Shown here piece by piece: positions 1 through 11,514 of a stretch of 64,000 nucleotides of DNA (the first letter of the stretch is position 1; each line of letters starts with the position of its first letter). The translations under genes and the position numbers were made by a program. Source of the stretch: Saccharina japonica (lineage: Eukaryota > Sar > Phaeophyceae > Laminariales > Laminariaceae); NCBI GenBank assembly GCA_008828725.1, contig MEHQ01000128.1, forward strand, positions 1,452,480-1,516,479. The letters are read 5' to 3'. The notes under the pieces were generated by a model that saw only the letters and a program-made list of their open reading frames with translations, made no database searches and was not told the origin of the DNA.

Positions 1-965
1 GATTGAGTAGGGCCGGCTGCCCGCTACGTATATGGTCCCTGTGAAAGCGCTTGGCACAAACCAGCGTGCACACAGCGTGCTGAGTAGTGTATGCGGCAAA
101 ACCGGCATCTGTACTCGTACCCTATATTATTGCTGTATTTCTGCTGCTGCTGCTGCTGCTGCTGTGGCCGCCCTTTCTCTCGATTCTTGGGGTCCTCTCC
201 GTGAAAAAAGCAATCTTCGTCGACACAGCGACATAGCCAAACTAACTCGCTCCGCCCATTGGCTATGACGGTAAGCACCATCACAGGCTGCTTAATTTTG
301 CATTGTGAACATGCCACGTAGATTCAGAAAAATTTTCCCCACGGCGACGGCTTTCGCTATGTGCAGGACTGGTTGGCACTAAACTTTATGCAGAGCGTGT
401 GCGGTCAATTTCAACCTTGCACGTCCGCCCAGACCAACCCGACCCCAGACCCAACCCTTACCCGAACCCTTTTGGGGGGCACGATATCGGCAGGGGCAGT
501 CACGCGGCTCCGCCGCGTGTTTTGGTGGCGTTTCAAAAAAAAACTCCGGGCGGCTGAAAGGATAGCGGCGACCAAGACCAACGTTTTGCACAAGTGAAAG
601 TTTTGTGCTAACCCGTCCTGCACATAAAGCGACTCCGTGGCCACAAAAAAAAAGCGGCCTTTGGAAATGTAGTTTTGAGAAAATACCCCTGGGGCTGGCT
701 GGGGGACTTTTTCCATTTTTAGGTGAAATTTCTGCCGAAATCATGTTGCCCCGATATCTTTCTTGACGATGAGCCCTCTTGTCATATGCTCACATCACAC
801 ACGCAACACAACACCACCCCAGCACCACGAGTGACCCCGGAACCTCCAGCACCACGAGCCACCATCTCTCTGCCCTTCCAAGAGATAGAGAGGAAAGGAC
901 AGGTGGCGGGTGCTCTGTCCTACTCTCCCCGAGGGGGCTTGTCTGGCTGCACGACAATAATAGCC
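1..965. other. Non-coding stretch, no gene recognised
   Basis: Short open frames occur on both strands but overlap each other and resemble no family I know. The one visible structure is the CTG microsatellite listed separately. A segment near 896-955 (GGTGGCGGGTGCTCT...) recurs near 1335-1391 as a direct repeat, so this stretch shares material with the palindrome that follows. Confidence 0.6.
141..164. repeat. (CTG)8 trinucleotide microsatellite
   Basis: Eight perfect CTG units. On the minus strand they read as CAG and give a Gln run inside a 97-residue open frame whose first codon is GTG rather than ATG. I see no domain around the run, so I treat it as a microsatellite, not a coding polyglutamine tract. 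Confidence 0.9.
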
Positions 966-1039
966 CCTTGAACGGACGGCAAGAACGGCGTCGATCGCTT
1001 GCGCGAATCACGATCGATGCCCTTGCCGTCCGTCCAAGG
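966..1039. repeat. Short inverted repeat (hairpin)
   Basis: Arms 966-997 and 1011-1039 are near-complementary. Both contain ACGGACGGCAAG and TCGATCG in opposite orientation, with a loop of about 13 bases. It abuts the larger palindrome starting near 1085. Function is unknown. Confidence 0.8.
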
Positions 1040-1084
1040 AACTAACTGCGGTCCTGTAGGAGAACACAATCCACCGAGGAGGTG

Positions 1085-1368
1085 ATTGGGTCCAGAGCAC
1101 CCGCCGCCCGCCCCTTGTGTTCTCTCCCTTGACAGGGAAGCTGCTCACATATGTTTATGTGTTGCTGGAGACTTCGGGATGGTGGTGGTGTTGTTGCTTG
1201 CTTGTGCGCAAAACAATCAAAACGTAGGGGAACCCTCTTTGTTTTTGCGCACACCAGCAGGCAACAACCGCCTCCAAGTCCCCAGCAACAAACACGAGCG
1301 AGAAGCTGCCCTGTAAGAGCGAGCATATTATGGAGGACGGGTGGCGGGTGGGTGCTCTACCCAACTCT
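1085..1368. repeat. Imperfect palindrome, arms about 140 bp
   Basis: The left half (AGAGCACCCGCC..., ACAGGGAAGCTGCTC..., TGTGCGCAAAACAA) returns in reverse complement on the right half, ending with GGGTGCTCT. The centre is near 1228 and the arms carry scattered substitutions and small gaps. It could be an old foldback or MITE-like element. I found no clear target-site duplication. Confidence 0.75.
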
Positions 1369-2039
1369 CCCCCCGGTGCAGCTCGTCTGCCATATCACGG
1401 ATTCCTGGCACAACAGCAAGCAAGAAGGAAGAGCTAACACCACCACGTCCACCAGACCAACAACAGCGCACACAGAGTTTGTTCTCGGCACGTACTGCTG
1501 CCGTATAGACTACTCGTACGTACGCACGTTACTGCTTTGCCAAGAGGGTGGTCATCATGCTATCATGTCCGCGCTGACTGCGGCCAGTCTCGAGGCAGGC
1601 AATCACTAGGATTGGACACGCAGACGGGCATACCTGGTGGGAACTCTTCCAAGACGTGCAGGGGAGAGAGAGGTGAGAGTTGGGAGTGGTGGCCATCATT
1701 CTTGTTCTCATTGCTGCCGAACGCATGCGTACCGCAGTCCAGCGGTAGTAGCTTGGATACCATGGTAATTGTTTTCATCTTGGTTTTTAGACCCTCCCCG
1801 GGCCCCCGCCGAAAATAGCATCGTTTTCATGTTGCCTCTCGTTGCTGTGTCACTCGTGCCTGCATTCATTTCAGCTGCCCACAATAAAGACAGAGGGCGT
1901 ACGACAGCTGCTGCTGCTGCGTGCCGACGGCATGGACGTGGTACCGCAGTGTATTGGTGCTCGAGGACACATTCCTGATGAGATGATGTCTGCTTCGAGT
2001 TACGTACTTTTTGGTTGCGTATAGAAAATCGCGACGAGT
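1369..2039. other. Non-coding stretch, nothing recognised
   Basis: Small overlapping frames on both strands only; no domain, RNA gene or repeat structure that I can support. Confidence 0.5.
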
Positions 2040-2340
2040 CCCCCACTTGAGGAGCTCATCGCCACACGCGTATAGCAGTACTAGTAGAACAGTAGTAGTA
2101 GTGGTCCCTCTATAGTGCCGGCCGCCTGCTATATACAGTACCCGTGGAATCGCCTGCCGGTAATGTGTGTGTGGAGTAATGCCGGTTGCCGCTAAAGTTC
2201 CGGCATTGTTAGCTGACGCACACAGGCACTACAGTATAGAGAGACCACTACTGTACAGTACGAGTACGAGTATTAGGTAGGAGTTGGAAAAGCAAGATAA
2301 GTTCCCCACTTGAGGTGCTAACCGCCATACAGCAGTACAT
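2040..2340. repeat. Direct repeat pair flanking a small inverted-repeat element
   Basis: CCCCACTTGAGG...GCAGTAC occurs at about 2041-2083 and again at about 2303-2338. Between them lies a roughly 166-bp segment (2089-2254) with inverted ends: CAGTAGTAGTAGTGGTC on the left and the reverse complement of a similar sequence on the right. This looks like a MITE-like palindrome inside a local duplication. CACTTGAGGAGCTC also occurs repeatedly in the array after 3707. Confidence 0.6.
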
Positions 2341-2443
2341 GGAAGTTCGCGTTATTAGCACAAGGAGCTCTCCGCTCTTGATTAGATAGTTTTGCATGTC
2401 CTAGGTGCGTATTCTGAGGGATGTACATTATTTGTCTTTTTCG

Positions 2444-3010
2444 CGACACGTGTCACGACGCGACGCGACGCGTCGCGACACGTGTCGCGACATGTCGCGA
2501 CGCGTCGCGGCAACTGTCGCGGCATGTCGCGACGCGTCGAGACACATGCCGCGACACGTCGCGGCCCTATGCGGCATGCCGCGACGCGTCGCGGCGTGTG
2601 TCGCGGCAGGTGTCGCGGCAGGTGTCGCGACAGGTGTCGCGAGGTGTCGCGAGGTGTCGCGGCAGGTGTCGCGGCAAGTGTCGTGACGCGTCGCTGCACG
2701 CATCGCGGCACGCGTTGAGACGCGTCGCGGCAGGTGTCGCGGCAGGTGTCGCGGCAGGTGTCGCGGCAGGTGTCGCGACAGGTGTCGCGAGGTGTCGCGA
2801 GGTGTCGCGGCAGGTGCCGCGGCAGGTGTCGCGTGTCGCGACGCGTCGCGACGCGTGCCGCGACACCTGCAGCGACACCTGCCGCGACACGTCGCGACAC
2901 TTGCCGCGACACCTGCCGCGACACCTCGCGACACCTCGCGACACCTGTCGCGACACCTGCCGCGAAACCTGTCGCGACACCTACCGCGACACCTGCCGCG
3001 ACGAGCGTGA
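2444..3010. repeat. 12-bp minisatellite with internal orientation switch
   Basis: From about 2590 to 2830 the unit reads GTCGCGGCAGGT. From about 2840 to 3010 it reads as the reverse complement, ACCTGCCGCGAC. The whole block can fold on itself. Because 12 is a multiple of 3, every frame stays open and gives 4-residue repeats, which explains long but meaningless open frames on both strands. Confidence 0.9.
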
Positions 3011-3392
3011 CGAGGTTCACGTAGATAATCTTTTTAGGAGGGGACGTGTAGTCTCCAGGTTTACTGGCCGGTATTACTGTGGGATCAGGGTAGACCTTGC
3101 GCTTCGCGCCTGCACCGGTATAGGGTGGTTCGTCGCTTCGCTCCTCACGGTTTTTAACCAGAAGGCTCTTATGGGATCATATCCTGATGGGACCTGTCTT
3201 TTTGGCAGGGGCGCTGGTGTAGTGGTTATTCTTCACAACAATGTTTTACACCTTGAAATCACGTCACCCCGTGTGCTGTGGTTGTGGCTCGGAACCCACA
3301 TACAAACAGCACGATTTAGACCCAAACATGCCGTTATGGTTAATAGAGGCGTTTAACCTTGCCATCCGGTTCGAACCGGTTTAAAAAAAACA

Positions 3393-3681
3393 GCGTCGCG
3401 ACGCGACGCGACACGTAACGCGACGCGTCGCGACGCGAAACCGCGTCGCGTTACGTAACGCGACACGTAACGCGACACGTAACGCGACACTTGCCGCGAC
3501 ACTTGCCGCGACACGTAACGCGACACTTTCCGTGACACGGATGATACCGCGACACGCCCCGACACGTAACGCGACACAGGTCGCGACACACGCCGCGGCA
3601 TGTGTCGCGGCGTGTCGCGGCATGTCGCGACTTGCCGCGACACGTGCCGCGACACGTCGCGACATGCCGCGACACGCGCCA
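3393..3681. repeat. Degenerate CGCGACACGTAA minisatellite
   Basis: Units such as CGCGACACGTAA and TGCCGCGACACT repeat up to the right terminal inverted repeat of the 2419-3706 element. They are related to the 12-bp array at 2444-3010 but more diverged. Open frames through it are periodic artefacts. Confidence 0.85.
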
Positions 3682-3832
3682 CGAAAAAGTCAAATAATGT
3701 AGATCCGTGAGCTTATGTCCATACATACCTGGTAGTCTTCACTTGAGGAGCTCCTCACTGTCTAGATACGAGTGAGTATCCAACGGGGCCACAACACCTT
3801 CTTTCTATCCTCACCCTTGGAACGATCTTCCT

Positions 3833-3966
3833 GGGTGATCTAGTCGTTGACGAGCACAAGGAACAATCTAGCTTAAAACATGAACGAGTCGGCCACAATT
3901 GTCGTCAATAGCTCGCCCTTGTTTCGGATTGATTGTTCCTTGTGCTCGTCAACGACTAGATCACCC
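3833..3966. repeat. Hairpin with 36-bp arms
   Basis: GGGTGATCTAGTCGTTGACG... (3833-3868) and its reverse complement (3931-3966) match along their length, with about 62 bases between. Similar sequence without the opposing arm is present near 12940, so arm number differs between blocks. Confidence 0.85.
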
Positions 3967-6272
3967 AACGCGGCCACAACGCCTTCTTTCCATCCCCACC
4001 GGAACGATCTCCCTGACCCCTGCTACGATGCAAGTAGCCCCTAATGTTTCTGATGCTCTTCACTTGATTATTGTATGATGGGAACTCCACCTACCGAGTG
4101 AGAAAACGATAAGGTAAGCCCAATACGCAAGCTAGGTATCTAACGGATAATGCTCAACCCCCGCCTCCCCACTACGGTACACGCCTTGCATTTTATCGGG
4201 AGAAGAGTTCAGCACTTTTCCCCTCGTCCACTTACTTCGAATTGTGACTACCCACGCTGCAATAGGCGATCTTAACTTTGGTGCCATCTGAGGATACAAA
4301 TCTCCGTACGGAGACTCGAATCCTCGATCTCAAATCTAGCAGTCTTCTTCGAGGTTAACCACTACAGTAGAACCCGCTAGAACTGCAATATATATATTTG
4401 ATACCTGTATGTGAGTTTTCGCATGTTAGCTCTTCGCGCGAGAAGGTCCTCACTTGAAATCGGCGTGTCAAACAAATTGAGGCATATTTCAGTAGTACAG
4501 CAGTACATAGATGACAGCACCGTACAGTACGTACATAGATGACGGCACAGCACAAAACGCAGCTAAATGACTAACGGGGTGAGGAAACTCTGACGGCATT
4601 ACTACTGCACAGTCGCCGAACAGAGGTAACCATCTTCAACCGTTTGCGCCCCAATGTAGCCTCCTCCAGCGCGCGACGATTGAGGTGGCTTCGAAGCCCA
4701 ATTGCGCGTGATTAACATCCGCATCCCCTCATACTCCTCCTGGACTGAAACCACGCTCCAACGAGAAGCAAGTAAATTTCGCAAAGCACATCGAGCACAT
4801 TTCCTTATCATGATGATCATACTGCTGCTGTGGTGGTTGTAATGGTTTAGTGGAATGCATCACAGCGAAGAGGGCGTGGGGGTTCACCTGAGTCATGAAG
4901 ATGGCAGCGCGGGCAATCTATCTCTGGAGAGTAGAGGGTACGCGCATATGAATACCGTCGCAGAACGATAGTGACGTTACCCCTCTCTCGAGGGGCTCCA
5001 TTGAGTTCCTCACTACAGGAGCTCCGGTTTACACCACCTTGAGGCTCTCGAACGAGTTTTGAATCATCCCACGATACGACGTAGGGGTTTACACTTTTTG
5101 GCTCAATCGATTATGTCGGTGGATATGCCCAAGTGAGCATCTACTACTGGTACGTATGATACCTCTACTACTGTACTACTACTGTAGAATGTGTTTGTTT
5201 TACGATTAAGTAACATACACAATCCTGAGCGGACTTGGCGAACCAAGCTTCTCCCAAGTCATGTGTCGGGTGAGACAATGAGCCCCTCTTATGAGGAGCT
5301 CAGACGGTGAGGCACGGCTTCACCCTTACGATGACATTGGTCAACACTAGTATGCACGGTTATGTGCTTGTGTTTCGTGCCTGTTCTATTGTCTCACTGG
5401 AAGGGACCACAGCCAAGAGGGCGCGGGGAGCCAGCGGGTCCACAAGGGGTTGGGACGCATGGACACACATAATTCAAGTCTGTCGAACAAGACCTGCACC
5501 GATCCAGGACCTGGTTTACGACCGCACCTCTCGACGATGCCGCGAAGGCGTTGTTCCACCGCGGTTGGATTCGATAGGCCTGACACTATCCACATCGAAT
5601 CGAGGTGGAATGACGCCATCCTGGCATTAGTTCGAGAGGTGCGGTAGTACAACCATTTGCTGGATCGGTGCAGGTCTTGTTCGATAGACTTAAGTCCTGT
5701 GTCTCCATGTGTTACTCCTCCCTGATTGAGCTTTTGTGTATGGATGTGAGCGGGTAGCGTTTGAGGACCACCCCGTAAAAAAAGGCGATTTCTTTAAAAG
5801 GGAAACTGGTGAAAGTGCTCGCTCGCTAAAGAACTCGCGGCGCTCGTGACAGAACAACGTGTGCCGAGTTCAACCAAGTTCGCCAAGCTCTGGCGAGCGA
5901 TGGACTTGGATAGCTTGCTTTGGGAGGTGTTGTCCCGGGGACCGCTTTGCGCTGACCATGGATGGCAGACAACGTCTTCGACGACCGCCGGGTTGTGTTC
6001 AAATCAAGACTGGCGGGAAAACAAGTCACGTCGGAAATCGAGGTGGATTGTTTCCTTTGTGTCGCATGAATCGAGAGGTACGATCGTAAACCAATTCCTG
6101 GATCGGTGCAGGCCTTGCTGGACAGGCTTGAAACCCGCGTCTCCATGCATCCCAACTCCTCCCGGATGGCCTGCTTGTTGGCGGAAGAAAGTATCGCGGA
6201 ATGATTCACTCACAACGGGGGCGAGCTATTGACGACAATTGTGGACGACTCGTTCATAGTTTAGGCTAATGG

Positions 6273-6489
6273 ACGAGCCTGTCACAATAGTCGTCAATAG
6301 CTCGCCCTTGTTTCGCATTGATTGTTCCTTGTGCTCGTCAACGACTAGAACACCCAACACGGCCACAACACCTTCTTTCTATCCCCACCCTTAGAACGAT
6401 CTTCCTGGGTGATCTAGTCGTTGACGAACACAAGGAACAATCAATGCAAAACAAGGGCGAGCTATTGACGATAATTGTGGCCGACTCGT
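6273..6489. repeat. Hairpin with 83-bp arms
   Basis: 6273-6355 and 6407-6489 are inverted copies with few mismatches and a 51-bp spacer. Each arm contains GGGCGAGCTATTGACG and AACAAGGAACA-type blocks. Part of each arm forms a smaller hairpin with its neighbour (around 6220-6310 and 6450-6545), so alternative foldings exist. Confidence 0.85.
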
Positions 6490-8318
6490 TACTGTTTTAC
6501 GCTAATGGACGAGTCTTTCACAATTGTCGTCAATAGCTCGCCCTTGTTTTTCAGTGGTTACTCCTTGTGCTCGTCAAAGACTAGATCACCCAACGTGTCC
6601 ACAACACTTCCTTTCTATCCAACCCTTGGAACGATCTCCCTGACCCGTGCTACGATGCAAGTAGCCCGCAATGTTGCTGAGACTCCTGCCTTTATTATTG
6701 TATGATGAGAGCTCCACCTATCGAGTGAGAAAAGCGATAAGGTACGCCCGATACGCAATCCTATGGGCTAGGTATCTAACGGATAATGCTTGACCCCAGC
6801 TCCCCACTTCGGTACCCGTCTTGCATTTTTATCGGGAGAAGAGTTCAGCACTTTATTCCCTCGTTGACGTACTCCGAATTGTGCCTACCCACGCTGCAAT
6901 ATACGCTCTTGACTTTGGTGCCATCTGAGGACACGACTCTCCATACGGAGACTCGAACTCTCGACATCAACTCTAGTAATAGTAGTCTTCAAAGCTAACT
7001 ACTAGAACCCACTCGAACTGCAATCTATATATTTGATACCTGTATGTGATTATTAGCATATGAGCTCTTCGCGTGGGGAGGTCCTCACTTGAAATCGGCG
7101 TGTCAAACATATTGAGGCCTATTTCTGTAGTACTGCAGTAGATAGATGACAGCACAGTACCGTTCGCAGATAGACGATGAACGAGGTGCGGAAACTTCGA
7201 CGGAATTAATACTGTACAGTTGCCGAAATGAGGCAGTACTTTTCAAACGCTTGGCCCCCAAAGTAGCCTCCTGTAACGCGCTACAAATGAGGGGGCTTCA
7301 AAACCCAATCGCGCGTGATTAACATCCGCATGCTTTCATACTCCTCCCGGACTGAAACTACGCTTCAACCAGAAGCAAGTGAAACTCGCAAAGCACACCG
7401 AGTACATTTCTCCTGATCATGATCATCATACGGTTGTTGTGGTGGTTATAATTGTTTAGTGGAAGGGGCCACAGCGAAGAGGGCGCGGAGGCCCAACTAA
7501 GTCAATCTCTGAAAAGTAGAGGGTAGGCTCATATGATTACCATCGTAGAACGATAGGGACGTCACCCCTCTCTCCAGGGGCTCTATTGAGTTCATCATTT
7601 CAAGAGCTCCGTTTTACTCTACGAGTTTGTTGGGGCTCTCGAACGAGTTTTGGATCATCCCACGGTAGGGTATAGGGGTTTGCACGTTTCAAATGGACGA
7701 GTCGGCCACAATTGTCGTCAATAGCTCACCCTCGTTTGCTGGTTAATCGTTCCTTGTCCTCGTTGATCACTCGATCACCCAACGCGGCCACACCCCCCTC
7801 TTCCCATTCCCACTGGAACGATCTCCCTGAAGAGCGCTTCGATAGGAGAAGCACCCTTTTACAGAGGGTCTCACTTGATTGTAGTATCGGAACTCCAGCG
7901 ACCGAGTAAGAAAAATATACGCAAGCTAAGCCCGATACACACTTCTATGGGTTAATTATCTAGCCAATACTGTTAAAAACTAAACATCAGGCCGAACCGG
8001 GCAACACGAAAAAAGAGAAATGGAGCCACGGACCCCTACAGTAAAAATGTAAACAATAAACAAAAACAGGGAGCGTTGGGATTTCTGTACGTCGGGGGAG
8101 TAAACATGGGCGAGCGAACCGATCCCAGCCCAGAGGCTCTAACGAGGGGACACGCAAGTTCTCAAAATGAAGTATTATATGACCCTCTGGCTCGAGCAGG
8201 AGGGTTCCTTTAGTCAAATGTCGAGTGCGTACTTTCAAATGATCGGTGAAGGGCTGTATCTAGCTTTAGCTATCGCGCTGTATCTTATATCGAAGAGTTG
8301 TACCTTCACCGCCGCTAT

Positions 8319-9036
8319 TACGTGTTTTCCCGCCCGGCTTGTTTTGCTCAACCCGATCTTTCTTGAAGAAGTTGACTCCGATCCATGGTCTGCGCAATTG
8401 GGTCCGTGGGTCAACATCTTCTTGAGCACACCATCGGAGTCTATGGATCGCCAGGATTTGGCGAACTTGGTTCACACGTTGGTACAACACGTCTTTCTAC
8501 CGCGAGCGTCGCGAATTGTATGGCGAGCACTCTTGCTTGTCTGAGAATTGAGGAGACGTTCTTCTTGCCGAGTTTGTCCTAAAGCAACTACCCACTGGCT
8601 TCCAACAACAAGAAAACCGCCCAGAAGGGGTTGGAACGCATGGAGACACATGATTCAAGCCTGTCGAACAAGACGTGTCTTGCTCGACAGGCGTGAGTCT
8701 TGTGTCTTCGTGCGTACCAAATCATTCTGGATTGATTTCCCATTGATTGATGTCAGTGGGTAGTTGCTTTTGGACAACACCGGCAAAAAGGTCAGTTCCT
8801 CTAACAAAGGAAAACTGATGAGAGTGCTCGGGTGCTGTATAATTCGCGGGCGCTCGTGGCGGATATTTACGCAAATTGAGTTCAAACAAGTTTACCAAAC
8901 TCTGGCGAGCGATGGATTCCAATGGTTTGCTTAAGAAAGACTTCACCAAGGGACCGATTCGCTCCTGACAATGGATGAGAGTCAACTTCTTCGACGACGC
9001 CCGGGTCACGACGAAATCGGGTCTGGCGGGAAAACG
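8319..9036. repeat. Large imperfect palindrome P1, arms ~355 bp
   Basis: The left arm starts GTGTTTTCCCGCC and runs to a core around 8676 (GCCTGTCGAACAAGAC / GTCTTGCTCGACAGGC). The right arm repeats it in reverse complement, ending GGCGGGAAAAC. Arms are diverged but colinear (CTGGCGAGCGATGGATTCC, CAACTTCTTCGACGAC and others occur in both orientations). The paralogue in the second block is at 14699-15411. Confidence 0.85.
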
Positions 9037-9605
9037 GTTCGCATCCAAACTCGAGGTGGAATAATACCTTCGTGCCCTCTTGCTTGTAGACGCGTCGAAG
9101 CACCTTGTTGATGCTGAAGTCCACTGGGCAGGTAGGGGGGATGGGGATTCGGCGGGGGGACGGAAGAGGTGTACAAACGCATGTCATTTATGGCCGGAGG
9201 GGTGCACCCATTTGTTGTTTATTTGGCCATGTAACCATTGGCCACGCGCATCCTTTTCGAGACATTCCTATACTATATAGGTACCGTTTGCTAATCTTAT
9301 CCCCTTCCTGTTTCGCCACCTGTCGCCACCATCTATCTCCTAGGACAGCAGGGTGGAGGGGGGCGCGGGCAGGGTGACGGGGGGAGTAAATATGGGCGAT
9401 CTAACCGATCCCAGCCCAAAGGGTCTATCGAGGGAACACGCAAGTACTCAAAATGAAGTATAATATGGACCTCTGGCTCGAGCAGGAGGCATCCTCTAGT
9501 CCAACACGAGTACGTACTTTCAAATGATCGGCGAAGGGCAGTATCTATCTACGCTATTGCGCTGTAACTTACATCGATGGACTGTGCCTTCACCGCAGCT
9601 GTTAT

Positions 9606-10416
9606 GTGTGTTTCCCGCCTGGATTGATTTTGATCGACCCGGTCGTTCTCGCAGAAGTTGACTGCCATCCATAGTCGGCGCGAAAGGGTCCGTGGGCCAA
9701 CATCGTCTTGAGCACGCCATCGGAGTCCATGGGTTGCCTAGGTTTGGCGAATTTGGTTGAACTCGGCGCGCACACGTCTTTCCACCACGAGCGCCGCGAG
9801 TTCTAAGCGAGCTATCTCATCAGTTTTCCTTTCAAGTAACTGCTCTTTCTCCGGTTTTGTCGTCAAACGCTACCCATTGACATCAATCAACAAACGACAC
9901 ACTTCAGAACGAGTTGGGAGGAATGGGTACACAGTGTTCAAGCCTGTCGAATAAGACCTGCATCGACCCAGGAGATGGTTTACGACCACACCTCTCGACG
10001 GGTGCCGCGTCAGATGCGGCATCGGTCGAGAGGCGCAGTAGTAGACCATCTCCTGGGTCGGTGCAGGTATTGTTCTACAGGCTTGAACCCTGTGTCTTCG
10101 TTTGTCCCGACTCGGTCTTGATTGAGTTTTTGTCGATTGCTGTCAGTGGGTAGCGTTTGACGACAAAACCGGAAAAAGGGCAGTTCCTCAAAAGGAAAAC
10201 TGACGAGATTGCTCGCCCGCTGTAGAATTCGCGCTCGTGGCGTAAATACGGGTGTTGAGTGCAATCAAAGTCGCCAAACTCTGGCGAGCGATGGATTCCG
10301 ATGGCTTGCTCGAGAAGGTGTTGACCCAGGGACCGGTTCGTCGCTGGCCATGGATGGGAGTCAACGTTCTTCGACGACGCCCGGGTCGCGAACAAATCGA
10401 GCCTGGCGGGAAAACG
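9606..10416. repeat. Large imperfect palindrome P2, arms ~390 bp
   Basis: The centre is near 10012. The inner arms (9936-10000 and 10025-10088) match closely. Homology continues outward through TCAGTTTTCCTTT, CGCCAGAGTTTGGCG and GGGCGTCGTCGAAG-type blocks to TTTCCCGCC on the left and GGCGGGAAA on the right. The paralogue is at 15976-16692. Confidence 0.85.
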
Positions 10417-11314
10417 GGTCGAATAAACAATCGAGGTGGATTCATACCTTGGTGGCATGTTTTGAGAGATGCGGTAGTGAACCATCTCCTGGGCAGGTCC
10501 TGTTCGACAGGCTCGCTGTATGGACATGAGGAGCGCCCCACCTGAATACGTATTCTTCCATCTCCCAGGTGTTTATGTTGGCGTTATGAACATGACCAGA
10601 GTAGGTTGTGTCCATGCATACCTGGTAGTCTTCACTTGAGGAGCTCCTCACTGTCTCGAAGCGAATGTGCCAACGGAAATGAGTCCTAGATAGTGTAGTA
10701 CAGTAGTAGATACTGCAATACAGAGCGGATATACTATTATCGAGGTACGGAAACTTTGATGATAATACAACTACTACAGTACAGTCGCAAAAGTGAGGCA
10801 GCCCTCTTCAAACGTTTGGCCCCCAAGCAGCCTCTTACAACGCGCGACGGGTGTGTTGGCTGCAAACCCCAATCGCACGCGATTGACACCCGCGCCGTCT
10901 CAAACCCTTCCCCGTACTCAGCCCCCGCCCCCTACCCAGCACTACGTCAAAATCGCAAAACACGCTGTTGAGTATTTCCTCGCCATACTGCTCTTGTGGG
11001 GGTAGGTTTTGACTTATGGGGTCCCCGCAGTGCTGTGTCATGCACATCACGTGAAGTGTTATTTGACTAGGCAGTCCTCTTCAACCGTTTGGCCCCACAA
11101 AGTAGCCACTCCAAGGGCGACGGGCATGGTGGCCCCAAAACCCAATTGCGCACGACTAACACCCACGCCCCCCTCAACCCCCTGCCCGATTGAAACCACG
11201 CTCCGACCAGCACCACAAGGTAAACTCGCAAAGTACTGCGGCACATCGGTTATGTTTCCTGATAATGATGATCATGCTGCTGTTGTTGTGTGGTCCTAAG
11301 ATGTTTTCCTGGAA

Positions 11315-11514
11315 GGGACCACAGCGAAGAGGGCGCGGGGCCCCAGCTGAGCCATGGAGAGGGCAGGGCGGGCAATCCATCTTTGGAGAGTAGAGAGTAC
11401 GTGCCCACGTAACGGGGTAAGTGGGCACGTACCCTCTACTCTCCAGAGATGGATTGCCCGCCCTGCCCTCTTCATGGCTGAGTTGTGCCTCCGAGCCCTC
11501 TTCGCTGTGGTCCC
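11315..11514. repeat. Tight palindrome with ~95-bp arms
   Basis: 11315-11410 and 11420-11514 are inverted copies with a spacer of about 10 bases (ACGTGCCCAC / GTGGGCACGT at the centre). Arms include GGGACCACAGCGAAGAGGGC and GGGCGGGCAATCCATC. A single unpaired copy of this arm is at 4860-4940, so the second block gained the opposing arm. Confidence 0.9.

Larger units (their letters stand above)
2419..3706. mobile_element. Foldback/MITE-like element, 25-bp terminal inverted repeats, minisatellite body
   Basis: The ends are inverted repeats: 2419-2443 begins GGATGTACATTATTTG, and 3682-3706 is its reverse complement with two mismatches in 25. Next to the left end is a 12-bp minisatellite (2444-3010) that itself reverses orientation near 2840. 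Next to the right end is a related minisatellite (3393-3681). The middle (3011-3392) is unique sequence without a gene. No transposase is present, so it would be non-autonomous. I could not find a target-site duplication. Sequence just outside the right end (CATACATACCTGGTAG...) matches 10605 onward, which supports a boundary there. Confidence 0.75.

Noticed and set aside
24..317. Cys-rich 97-residue minus-strand frame with a Gln run
   Set aside because: Starts with GTG, has no recognisable domain, and the Gln run is just the CTG microsatellite. I could not support a gene.
2382..3356. Long open frames of Arg/Val/Ser or Asp/Thr/Cys repeats on both strands (up to 311 residues)
   Set aside because: They are produced by the 12-bp satellite, whose period keeps all frames open. 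No unique domain.
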